DNA of 14,513 nt from an uncultured Collinsella sp. (GTDB lineage: Bacteria; Actinomycetota; Coriobacteriia; Coriobacteriales; Coriobacteriaceae). The notes beneath the pieces are model-generated. The model was not told the origin of the DNA. It saw nothing but the letters and a program-made list of their open reading frames with translations, and searched no databases. The stretch is taken from assembly GCA_900756725.1 (NCBI GenBank), contig CAAELJ010000084.1:1-14513 (forward strand), written 5' to 3'. Shown here one piece after another: positions 6,802-12,708 of the stretch (positions within the stretch are counted from its first letter, which is position 1; each line of letters opens with the position of its first letter). A program made the position numbers and the translations under genes.

Positions 6802-6843
6802 GCCCCAAGCGCCGCCCCCTTGTGGGAACGGCGCTTATAGGGC
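6802..6843 (-). promoter_or_regulatory. Strong stem-loop in the rplE-rpsZ gap
   Basis: AAGCGCCG (6807-6814) pairs perfectly with CGGCGCTT (6829-6836). An outer GCCC/GGGC pair (6802-6805 with 6840-6843) and an inner CCC/GGG pair extend it. The element fills most of the 79-nt gap and begins about 8 nt after the rplE stop. There is no U-run, so it is more likely an mRNA processing or translation-control element than a terminator. Confidence 0.5.
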
Positions 6844-6851
6844 AGGTGAAC

Positions 6852-7409
6852 CTATTTCTTGAACGGGAAACCGAAGGCGTCCAGAAGGGCCTTGGCCTCC
6901 TCATCGGTGTTGGCGGTGGTCACGAAAGTGATGTCCATACCACGCTGGTGATCGACGGAGTCGAAGTCGATCTCGGGGAAGATGAGCTGCTCGGTGACGC
7001 CCATGGAGAAGTTACCACGGCCGTCGAAGCTCTTGGCGGAGATGCCGCGGAAGTCGCGGATACGGGGGATCGCGACGGAGGTCAGACGATCGAAGAACTC
7101 CCACATACGGTCGCCACGCAGGGTAACCTTGCAGCCGATCGGCATACCAGCGCGCAGGCGGAAGGTAGCGATGGACTTGCGGGCACGGGTGATCATCGGC
7201 TGCTGGCCGGTGATGGCGCGCAGGTCGCGCACGGCACCGTCGATGGCCTTGGAATCGGTAGCGGCCTCGCCGACACCCATGTTCACGACGATCTTCTCAA
7301 ACTTGGGGATCATCATGACGTTCTCGTACTGGAACTTTTCCTGAAGCTGGTGCTTGACCTCGTTGTTGTACTTGGTCTTCAGACGCGGCACATACTTCTC
7401 TTCTGCCAT
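6852..7409 (-). CDS. rplE: 50S ribosomal protein L5
   Basis: Protein of 185 residues that binds 5S rRNA and forms the bridge to S13. Typical blocks: YVPRLKTKYNNEV near the N-terminus, IPKFEKIVVNMGVGEA, GQQPMITRARKSIATFRLRAG-type centre and RDFRGISAKSFDGRGNFSMG followed by EQLIFPEIDFD. ATG 7409 is preceded by AAGGAG with a 7-nt spacer. It is the first gene of this transcription unit: rplX and rplN, normally directly upstream, are absent, and a promoter plus folded leader take their place. Confidence 0.98.
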   Translation of the reverse strand: MAEEKYVPRLKTKYNNEVKHQLQEKFQYENVMMIPKFEKIVVNMGVGEAATDSKAIDGAVRDLRAITGQQPMITRARKSIATFRLRAGMPIGCKVTLRGDRMWEFFDRLTSVAIPRIRDFRGISAKSFDGRGNFSMGVTEQLIFPEIDFDSVDHQRGMDITFVTTANTDEEAKALLDAFGFPFKK

Positions 7410-7545
7410 TGTTCACTCCTTCTTGGGGTTTTAAGCACGGGGCGTGGCCACGGTGGGTTGTCCTCGTGCCTCCTGGCTGCATCCGCGCCGCTCATGGCAT
7501 TTCGCGGTTTGGACTCGACGCAGCAGGAGCCGACAAAACAATCGG
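7410..7545 (-). promoter_or_regulatory. Folded 5' leader of rplE (candidate r-protein autoregulatory RNA)
   Basis: In the minus-strand RNA, CTCCTGCTGCGTC (7529-7517) pairs with GATGCAGCCAGGAG (7483-7470). This gives 13 pairs, including one G-U, interrupted by a single bulged C. Its loop holds a further CCGC/GCGG pair. Downstream, GCACG (7469-7465) pairs with CGTGC (7439-7435) around the perfect palindrome CGTGGCCACG (7452-7443). The second structure ends about 25 nt before the rplE start. No open reading frame resembling rplX is found here. I infer regulation by a ribosomal protein; the fold was done by hand. Confidence 0.5.
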
Positions 7546-7546
7546 T

Positions 7547-7575
7547 ACTATACGCGCATTGGGTGCGTATTTCCA
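7547..7575 (-). promoter_or_regulatory. Putative promoter for rplE
   Basis: TGGAAA (7575-7570) and TATAGT (7552-7547) on the minus strand are 17 nt apart; the -10 matches five of six and the -35 four of six consensus positions. The spacer contains an inverted TACGC/GCGTA pair. Transcription would start near 7540. This agrees with rplE heading a new transcript after the break in the ribosomal cluster. Confidence 0.55.
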
Positions 7576-7646
7576 GAAAAACCTCGTCTGCCTGCACAAC
7601 TCCACAACTCCCCCGCACATATTGATCCCTTGGGGACGGAAATGGC

Positions 7647-7713
7647 AGTTGCGGTGAAATAGGGACTGTTTGACGGCTTAACAAGCTTAAACAGTCCGTA
7701 TTTCACCGCAACT
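7647..7713. repeat. 67-bp palindromic repeat, copy A
   Basis: Two 25-bp arms (7647-7671 and 7689-7713) are inverted copies with one mismatch, around a 17-nt loop. The element starts 13 nt beyond the permease stop codon. Copy B, identical at 65 of 67 positions and in the same orientation, lies 1511 bp away; the two differences are in the loop. The arms begin AGTTGCGGTGAAATA. It resembles a REP- or MITE-type intergenic repeat and could also stop or stabilise the permease transcript before the rplE promoter. No U-run and no transposase are present. Confidence 0.8.
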
Positions 7714-7726
7714 CATATATGGGACG

Positions 7727-9040
7727 TTATTTTTGGCGGGGCAGAACCAGGTTGAGGACGATGGCGACAAGTGCGGCGACGGCAATGGAGGATCCGCCAA
7801 AGACGGTGTCAACCCATGCGGGGAATCCAGTGCCGGCAAGCGCACCGGCTGTGCGCTCAATGCCCGTGCCAAAGGCGATGGAGAGACCCATGAGCGTAGT
7901 GTCGCGCTGAGACAGGCCGTGGCGGGCAAACATGACCACGCCATTCATGCCGATGGTCGCGAACACGCCAATGGTGGCGCCGCCGATAACCGGCTGCGGA
8001 ATGGACGTGAGCACCGCCGCGCACTTGGGCAGTAGGCCCGCGATGAGCAAGATGGCAGCCGCGAGCGTAAAGACCATACGGTTGACGACCTTGTTCTCGG
8101 CGATGATACCCACATTCTGGCCAAAGGTTGCCGTGGGGACGCCGCCCAAAAAGCCCGAAAGCATACCGACGAGGCCATTGGCAATCAATCCGCCCGAGAT
8201 CTGACTATCGGTCGCGGGGGTATCGAGCGCAGCAGAGGACACGGCGGCAAACTCTCCCATAACCTGCACGGCGTTGACGATGGCGACGACGCCTACCACG
8301 GCACATGCTGCCGGATCGAACACCAGACGATGGGCGCCAAGTGCCGGCGGAGCAAACCAGCTGGCGGTCGCGATGGCCGAGAAATCGACCATGCCCAGCA
8401 CCGCAGCCAAAACAAAGCCCGCGCAGATGCCGGCCAGGATACTGCCCAACTTGAGCGCGCCCTTGCCATAGTTGCCGGCCATAAAGGTGACGACAAACGT
8501 CACGAGCGCGACGGCCCAGTTGGTGACGCTGCCAAAATCGGCAGCACTCTCCCCGCCCGCCATAGAAGCCACGGCGACCGGGCACAGAGACAGGCCGATC
8601 ACAAAGATGACGGTGCCGAGCACCGGGGCCGGAAACAGAAAGCTTACGCGCTTAAACAGCAGGCCGAAAAGCACGACGAGCGCGCCGCCGATAACTTGAG
8701 CGCCCAGCACGGCCTCGAAGCCGAGCTCAAGGCCGACCGCCTTGAGTGCCGGCACGAAGGTAAAGCTCGCGCCCATCACGATGGGCAGGCCCGAACCAAC
8801 GACGCCTTTTATGGGGAACTGTTGAAGGAAAATGTCGAGCGCCGAGAGAACCAGCGATGCCTGAATGACGGCGGCTTCCTCTTGAGGGGTAAAGCCGCAG
8901 ACCGACGCGATGATGATGGCAGGCGTGACGATGCCCGCGAACGCAGCCAGAACATGCTGCAACGCATGGGGCAATACCTGCACAAACGATACTTTTCCCG
9001 TACGCTCGAACAGGGAGTCCCCTGCTGCCGACTCTGCCAT
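7727..9040 (-). CDS. NCS2-family purine (xanthine/urate-type) permease
   Basis: Integral membrane nucleobase transporter, 437 residues and about 14 hydrophobic spans, as expected for the xanthine/uracil permease family. TM1 holds the conserved histidine (HALQHVLAAFAG, His29) and the family signature appears as QNVGIIAENK at 308-317. Context with selenium-molybdenum hydroxylase maturation genes favours xanthine, urate or hypoxanthine over uracil as substrate. I start at ATG 9040 (MAESAAGDSLF), which has GGAGG 5 nt upstream; in-frame codons reach back to 9139 but cross a TATAAT box. Unusual: TM8 reads VQVMGEF, with Gln259 where the family normally has an essential Glu and Glu263 four residues on. 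Flanked on both sides by the 67-bp repeats. Confidence 0.9.
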   Translation of the reverse strand: MAESAAGDSLFERTGKVSFVQVLPHALQHVLAAFAGIVTPAIIIASVCGFTPQEEAAVIQASLVLSALDIFLQQFPIKGVVGSGLPIVMGASFTFVPALKAVGLELGFEAVLGAQVIGGALVVLFGLLFKRVSFLFPAPVLGTVIFVIGLSLCPVAVASMAGGESAADFGSVTNWAVALVTFVVTFMAGNYGKGALKLGSILAGICAGFVLAAVLGMVDFSAIATASWFAPPALGAHRLVFDPAACAVVGVVAIVNAVQVMGEFAAVSSAALDTPATDSQISGGLIANGLVGMLSGFLGGVPTATFGQNVGIIAENKVVNRMVFTLAAAILLIAGLLPKCAAVLTSIPQPVIGGATIGVFATIGMNGVVMFARHGLSQRDTTLMGLSIAFGTGIERTAGALAGTGFPAWVDTVFGGSSIAVAALVAIVLNLVLPRQK

Positions 9041-9074
9041 TTGCGCCTCCCATACCCCAGGCAGCGGCCCCATG

Positions 9075-9097
9075 CCGCCCAACGGGCGGACATTATA
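9075..9097 (-). promoter_or_regulatory. Putative -10 box and leader hairpin of the permease gene
   Basis: A perfect TATAAT occurs on the minus strand at 9097-9092; the -35 position is weak (AATGCT at 17 nt). Directly downstream CCGCCC-GTT-GGGCGG (9089-9075) forms a tight 6-bp hairpin at or near the start of the transcript, about 35 nt before the ATG. No known purine, moco or selenium riboswitch could be recognised in this short leader. Confidence 0.35.
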
Positions 9098-9157
9098 GGG
9101 CATATGGCACAGGTAGCATTTTGACCCGCAATCCTGCATCCCCCGGAGTCAAACAGC

Positions 9158-9224
9158 AGTTGCGGTGAAATAGGGACTGTTTGACGGCTTAACTGGCTTA
9201 AACAGTCCGTATTTCACCGCAACT
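9158..9224. repeat. 67-bp palindromic repeat, copy B
   Basis: Arms 9158-9182 and 9200-9224, 17-nt loop. It has the same single arm mismatch and the same orientation as the copy at 7647. It begins 17 nt beyond the stop codon of the xdhC-like gene and ends upstream of the permease promoter region. Thus each copy follows a minus-strand gene at nearly the same distance, and together they enclose the permease. Confidence 0.8.
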
Positions 9225-9241
9225 TATTGATGGGGATGCGA

Positions 9242-10285
9242 TTAGCGCTTGCGGGGGACGAGCTTGGTGCGGCGCAGGTGAATCATCTCGGCGGCGATGG
9301 AGATGGCGATCTCCTCGGGATCCTCTGCCTCGATGGCAACGCCGATCGGCAGGTGCAGCCCGTCGATCTGTTCCTGCGTAAAGCCCTCCTGCTCCAGGCG
9401 GGCGCGCACAAAGGCCGTCTTGCGACGCGAGCCCAGGCAACCCAGATAGGCCGGCTTGGCGCGCATGGCCTGAATCACCACATCGATATCGGACTTATGA
9501 CCCGCCGTGGCCACGACCACCAAGTCGCGCGGGCCGATGGGGCACAGCTCGTCCAGGTTCTTGTAGTCGACCAGTCGACGGTCGTAGACTCCGGGCACCC
9601 ATTCGGGCGTCAGCGTTCCAGGACGGTCATCACACGCCACGACGGCAAAGCCCGCCGCCGTCAGCACACGCGCCGTCGCGGCGCCCACGTGTCCGCAGCC
9701 AAAGATGTAGGTCAGGCCCTCGGGGCAGAGCGTCTCGATGTGCGCGGGAGGAATCTCGGAGGCGACGTTGGTGTGGGTGACCTTGCTCCCCTCCTCCACC
9801 AGCGAAAGCTCGGGGCAGCCCACAATGGTGCGGCGCGACTCCTCGCCATGGTATTCGGCAACGTCGCTTTCGAGCGCGCTTGCGATAAACGGCTCAAAGC
9901 CGATGACGAAGTCGCCGATGCGTCGATACGCCAGTACATCGGCAATCTCCTGGAACAACGGCGCCTTGGTTGCATCCAGGTGCAGATAGCACAGGCAAAT
10001 GGCTCCGCCGCAGATCATGCCGGTATCGGAGTTCTCGCCGCCCATGGTGTAGCGGACCAGACGCGACTGTCCCGCGGCCAGCAGCTCGCGCGCCTCGTTC
10101 AGCGCAAAGAGCTCAATCTTGCCGCCGCCGATGGTACCCGCTTGGCTACCGTCGGCAAAGACGGCCATCCAGGCGCCCACGCCGCGCGGCGACGACCCCG
10201 CCGTGCCGGCCACGACCACGAGCTCACACGTCTTACCAGCCTTCAGAGCGCCAAGCGCAGCATTCACCACATCGAGCTTTTCCAT
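9242..10285 (-). CDS. xdhC: XdhC-family molybdenum hydroxylase maturation protein
   Basis: Protein of 347 residues with both XdhC domains. The N-terminal XdhC/CoxI part shows GTAGSSPRGVGAWM (27-40), GTIGGGKIE (50-58) and the cysteine motif MICGG (90-94). The C-terminal Rossmann domain shows FGCGHVG (195-201), an acidic end VACDDRPG (216-223) and LGSRRK (284-289). Family members bind the molybdenum cofactor and help install its sulfido (or, in this context, selenido) ligand before insertion into xanthine-dehydrogenase-like enzymes. ATG 10285 follows AGGAAG, 9 nt after the yqeB stop, so the two are an operon. No hydroxylase subunit is in the window. Confidence 0.9.
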   Translation of the reverse strand: MEKLDVVNAALGALKAGKTCELVVVAGTAGSSPRGVGAWMAVFADGSQAGTIGGGKIELFALNEARELLAAGQSRLVRYTMGGENSDTGMICGGAICLCYLHLDATKAPLFQEIADVLAYRRIGDFVIGFEPFIASALESDVAEYHGEESRRTIVGCPELSLVEEGSKVTHTNVASEIPPAHIETLCPEGLTYIFGCGHVGAATARVLTAAGFAVVACDDRPGTLTPEWVPGVYDRRLVDYKNLDELCPIGPRDLVVVATAGHKSDIDVVIQAMRAKPAYLGCLGSRRKTAFVRARLEQEGFTQEQIDGLHLPIGVAIEAEDPEEIAISIAAEMIHLRRTKLVPRKR

Positions 10286-10294
10286 CGTCGCTTC

Positions 10295-11089
10295 CTATCC
10301 CCTAAAAACGTTGGTGAGCATGGCGAGCGCCTCGAGCACGCCGCCGCCGACCGATGTCGCCTTGTCCGAAATATAGTTGATGTAGCTGGCGTCGCCGCGT
10401 GGGTCGACATCGGCGCACTTAAAGCCCTCGGTGACGTGGACGCCATCTGCCAAAAGGCCGCGCAAGCAGCCGTCAATCGTCGTGAACATGGGCGTATTGC
10501 CCGCATATCCAATGCACTCGCCGGCACTCACGATATCGCCGATCGCGCGGTCGGACCTAAACACACCGGCGGCGGGGCTGTGGATTACACGCTCCTTGCC
10601 GTATCCGGCGATGACACCCGGCACGCCCGTATTGGGCTGGGGCGAGCCCTGGGTAATCACGCGGCCCAAAAAATGCCCGCGCATAGTCTCGACCACGGCA
10701 TCGCAATCGACCGGCGCGGTAAAGCCCGGCCCCACGGCGATGACGGCAGGCGCCATATCGCGCGTGGTGCCCAAGTTGCGCTTGGCCAGAATCGCGTCGA
10801 CCACGGCAGCGGGCTTAAGCTCGCCGAGCATCTGTGCCTGGGGGTCCACCACCACGGCGACATCCCCCTCCTCGGTAATCTCAAGCGCCTCGGCCGGCGT
10901 CTGCGCCAACCGGGCGCGAATGCCCTCGACCTCGACCTCGCCCAAGCGAATGGCCTCGCAAAAACTGATCGTGCGACGGATGCACGTGGGGACCGCGATA
11001 TCGGCCATGACGACCGACACGCCGGCGCGCACCAGACGAGCAGCCACGCCCGTGGCGATATCGCCTGCGCCGCGAACATAAACGAGCAT
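10295..11089 (-). CDS. yqeB: Selenium-dependent molybdenum hydroxylase system protein, YqeB family
   Basis: Protein of 264 residues matching the EF2563/YqeB family found with selenium-dependent molybdenum hydroxylases. The N-terminus is a nucleotide-binding Rossmann-like segment, VRGAGDIATGVAARLVRAG (5-23). Later blocks include AVGPGFTAPVDCDAVVETMRG and an IHSPAAGVFRS segment. Its precise biochemical step is not known; it is thought to act in cofactor maturation. ATG 11089 has GGGAGG about 10 nt upstream. It is first in a minus-strand operon with xdhC and diverges from yqeC. In E. coli the protein called YqeB joins an XdhC part and this part in one longer chain; here they are separate genes. 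Confidence 0.87.
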   Translation of the reverse strand: MLVYVRGAGDIATGVAARLVRAGVSVVMADIAVPTCIRRTISFCEAIRLGEVEVEGIRARLAQTPAEALEITEEGDVAVVVDPQAQMLGELKPAAVVDAILAKRNLGTTRDMAPAVIAVGPGFTAPVDCDAVVETMRGHFLGRVITQGSPQPNTGVPGVIAGYGKERVIHSPAAGVFRSDRAIGDIVSAGECIGYAGNTPMFTTIDGCLRGLLADGVHVTEGFKCADVDPRGDASYINYISDKATSVGGGVLEALAMLTNVFRG

Positions 11090-11130
11090 TCCCGGGGCAC
11101 CTCCCTGTGCTACGGTTTGAGCAGAGCAAA

Positions 11131-11178
11131 AGCGGTTCTGCCGCTACGCTAATGATTAATTCTTATCACAGCATTATA
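11131..11178 (-). promoter_or_regulatory. yqeB-yqeC divergent intergenic region: -10 box and hairpin
   Basis: The 102-nt gap between the divergent genes contains a TATAAT on the minus strand (11178-11173), placing a yqeB transcript start near 11166; no good -35 accompanies it. In that leader AGCGG-CAGAA-CCGCT, followed by TTT, forms a short hairpin near 11131-11145. A clear promoter for yqeC could not be found. Divergence through one short gap suggests shared control. Confidence 0.3.
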
Positions 11179-11191
11179 CGGCGGTGAACAG

Positions 11192-11926
11192 ATGGAAACG
11201 ATTAACGGCGGCCTTGCCTCCGCGCTCAAGATCGAGCCGGGCATTACCGCAATTATCGGCAGCGGTGGCAAGTCGACCCTGCTAAAGACGCTCGGCCTTG
11301 AGCTTATGCGTGTCGGCGGCCGCGTGCTCCTCTGCACCACCACGCACATGTTTCCCGTCGCCGGCGTGCCATGGGACGGGTCGAGCCGTCGCCTGGACGC
11401 CGCGCCCTGGAAGCCAGGTGCCCTACACACCCCAGGCTGCACCTGCAAGGTATGCGCAGGCCTTGCGCGGGGAAGCATCTGCCAAGCCGGTGTCTTGGAC
11501 CCCCAGACGGGCAAGTTCTCCTCCCCTGCCGAGCCGCTCGACCAGCTGGCGCAGCGCTTTGACTACGTCCTGGCCGAGGCAGACGGCAGCAAGCGGCTCC
11601 CGCTCAAGGCCCACGCCGCCTGGGAGCCGGTAATTCCCTCTGGCACAGCCGACATCGCCTGGATCGTCGGCGCCTCGGGATTCGGCAAGCCCATCAGCGA
11701 GGCTGTCCACCGCCCCGAGCTCTTTTGCGAGCGCTGCGGCTGCGAGCCCACCGACGTTGCCACGCCCGAGCGCGTCGCCCAAGTGCTCAATGCCGAGATG
11801 CAGGCGCTGGAACTCAACAATGCCCGCATCATGCTCAACCAAGTCGACACGCTTGCCGACCCAACGATGGCAGATCGCTTCGAGGCAGCTCTCGACCGCC
11901 CCGTCGTCGCCAGCAGCCTCAAGTAG
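11192..11926 (+). CDS. yqeC: Selenium cofactor biosynthesis protein, YqeC family
   Basis: Protein of 244 residues of the YqeC family that accompanies selenium-dependent molybdenum hydroxylases; a role in making or inserting the selenium-containing cofactor is assumed, the reaction is not known. Seen: a P-loop-like GSGGKST (23-29), TTTHMF (49-54), EADGSKRLPLK (129-139) followed by HAAWEPVIP, and RIMLNQVD (212-219). These resemble a small P-loop NTPase. Unusual is a cysteine set, C83, C85, C88, C97 and C179, C182, C184 (CTCKVC and CERCGC), which could bind metal or selenium. ATG 11192 is preceded by a modest GGCGGTGA site. Divergent from yqeB and convergent with mocA. Confidence 0.87.
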   Translation: METINGGLASALKIEPGITAIIGSGGKSTLLKTLGLELMRVGGRVLLCTTTHMFPVAGVPWDGSSRRLDAAPWKPGALHTPGCTCKVCAGLARGSICQAGVLDPQTGKFSSPAEPLDQLAQRFDYVLAEADGSKRLPLKAHAAWEPVIPSGTADIAWIVGASGFGKPISEAVHRPELFCERCGCEPTDVATPERVAQVLNAEMQALELNNARIMLNQVDTLADPTMADRFEAALDRPVVASSLK

Positions 11927-11929
11927 CCG

Positions 11930-11950
11930 GCGCCACCCTGGCGTCCTTTC
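11930..11950. terminator. Weak bidirectional stem-loop between convergent yqeC and mocA
   Basis: CGCCA-CCC-TGGCG (11931-11943) forms a 5-bp stem in the 26-nt gap between the two converging genes, followed on the plus strand by TCCTTTCT. Short and only partly T-rich, so termination is possible rather than certain. Confidence 0.35.
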
Positions 11951-11952
11951 TG

Positions 11953-12543
11953 CTAGCGAGGCGCGTAGCAGGCCGCGATATGCTCCGAGACGCGGCGCTG
12001 GCCCTTGGCGGTGTCGACATCCCACAACTCGTAGGCACGTGCCTCGACCAACTGGACATCGGCGCGGCCGCGCAGCAGCGACGATCCGCCATCCTTGCCC
12101 TTAAGACCCATAAGGTCGGGAAAGAGACTCGCAGGGAACAGCACCGGCGAGGCGGGTTCACCGTTTAGGGCAAGACGCACGGGCGCAACGCCGCCGTTGG
12201 CCTTAAAAGCACCGGCGAGTGCTTCAAAGGAATCCGAACTCACGAGCGGCTGGTCGCCCGGCAAAAAGAGGCAGCCCTTCCAGCCGCGATCGGCTCCCCA
12301 GGTAAGACCGGCGCGCACACTCTCGCTCCTGAGCGCGCCATCGTGCAGCGCGCACGCGCAGCGCAGCTCACGGCAAATCTCGGCAACTTGGGGCCAGCGC
12401 GTCGTAACAACAACGTCAAATCCTTTGGGCACCGACTCAATCGTCCGCTGAATCAGCGGCTTTCCGCAGATATCAGCAAACATCTTGTTAGATCCAAACC
12501 GCTTGCCCTCGCCCGAAGCCATAATGGCGCATCCAAGTTTCAT
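11953..12543 (-). CDS. mocA: MocA-like molybdenum cofactor cytidylyltransferase
   Basis: Protein of 196 residues of the MobA/MocA nucleotidyltransferase fold. The nucleotide-binding start is MASGEGKRFGSNK (8-20), with PGDQPLV (95-101) for metal and base contact, GEPASPVLFP (128-137), GKDGGSSLL (149-157) and WDVDT (174-178). MocA attaches CMP to molybdopterin to give the dinucleotide cofactor used by xanthine-dehydrogenase-type enzymes, which fits the neighbours. Next to yqeB and yqeC it corresponds to the yqeB-yqeC-mocA group of E. coli. The first glycine-rich motif is MASGEG rather than the usual LAAGxG. ATG 12543 has GGGGAGG 7 nt upstream. Specificity for CTP over GTP is inferred from context. 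Confidence 0.85.
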   Translation of the reverse strand: MKLGCAIMASGEGKRFGSNKMFADICGKPLIQRTIESVPKGFDVVVTTRWPQVAEICRELRCACALHDGALRSESVRAGLTWGADRGWKGCLFLPGDQPLVSSDSFEALAGAFKANGGVAPVRLALNGEPASPVLFPASLFPDLMGLKGKDGGSSLLRGRADVQLVEARAYELWDVDTAKGQRRVSEHIAACYAPR

Positions 12544-12625
12544 GTCGATACCTCCCCTGAAGCCATCGTACCCATAACTCGCGCCGCGGGTGCATAAAGA
12601 TGGTGTCCTGGCCGTTGGCGGCCTT

Positions 12626-12649
12626 ATAACGCAGCGACGCTTTCGTTAT
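12626..12649. promoter_or_regulatory. Dyad between mocA and the YheO-like regulator
   Basis: ATAACG (12626-12631) and CGTTAT (12644-12649) form an inverted repeat that encloses a second one, AGCG-A-CGCT (12633-12641). A 7-bp direct repeat TGTGGCA occurs at 12659 and 12668, just downstream, and a GGCCG-TTGG-CGGCC hairpin just upstream (12610-12623). The dyad lies 60 nt before the regulator start and about 85 nt before mocA, a reasonable place for an operator serving either gene. Confidence 0.35.
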
Positions 12650-12708
12650 TTGCGACCATGTGGCATTTGTGGCACAGTGAGCCCAAACTTATTTTTAGGA
12701 AGGCACCC

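Noticed and set aside
7379..7684. A 101-codon minus-strand open frame overlapping the start of rplE, as a possible remnant of rplX
   Set aside because: None of the three frames upstream of rplE resembles L24, and this one lacks a ribosome binding site and runs through the palindromic repeat and promoter.
9041..9157. Purine, moco or selenium-related riboswitch upstream of the permease or yqeB
   Set aside because: The leaders are short and none of the conserved junctions of known riboswitches could be recognised.
7647..9224. Permease flanked by the 67-bp repeats as a composite transposon
   Set aside because: No transposase, no obvious target-site duplication, and both repeats also fit a gene-end position; kept only as a repeat finding.
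9227..11152. A 641-codon open frame on the plus strand across xdhC and yqeB
   Set aside because: It is antisense to two well-recognised genes, has no family resemblance, and long antisense frames are common in GC-rich coding DNA.
7727..11926. In-frame UGA selenocysteine codons in the selenium-related genes
   Set aside because: All of these frames are open from start to stop, family lengths are normal, and no extension past a UGA stop into a matching domain was seen.
12669..12697. TTGTGG-17 nt-TATTTT as promoter of the YheO-like regulator
   Set aside because: Transcription would start within about 10 nt of the ATG and would remove the ribosome binding site.
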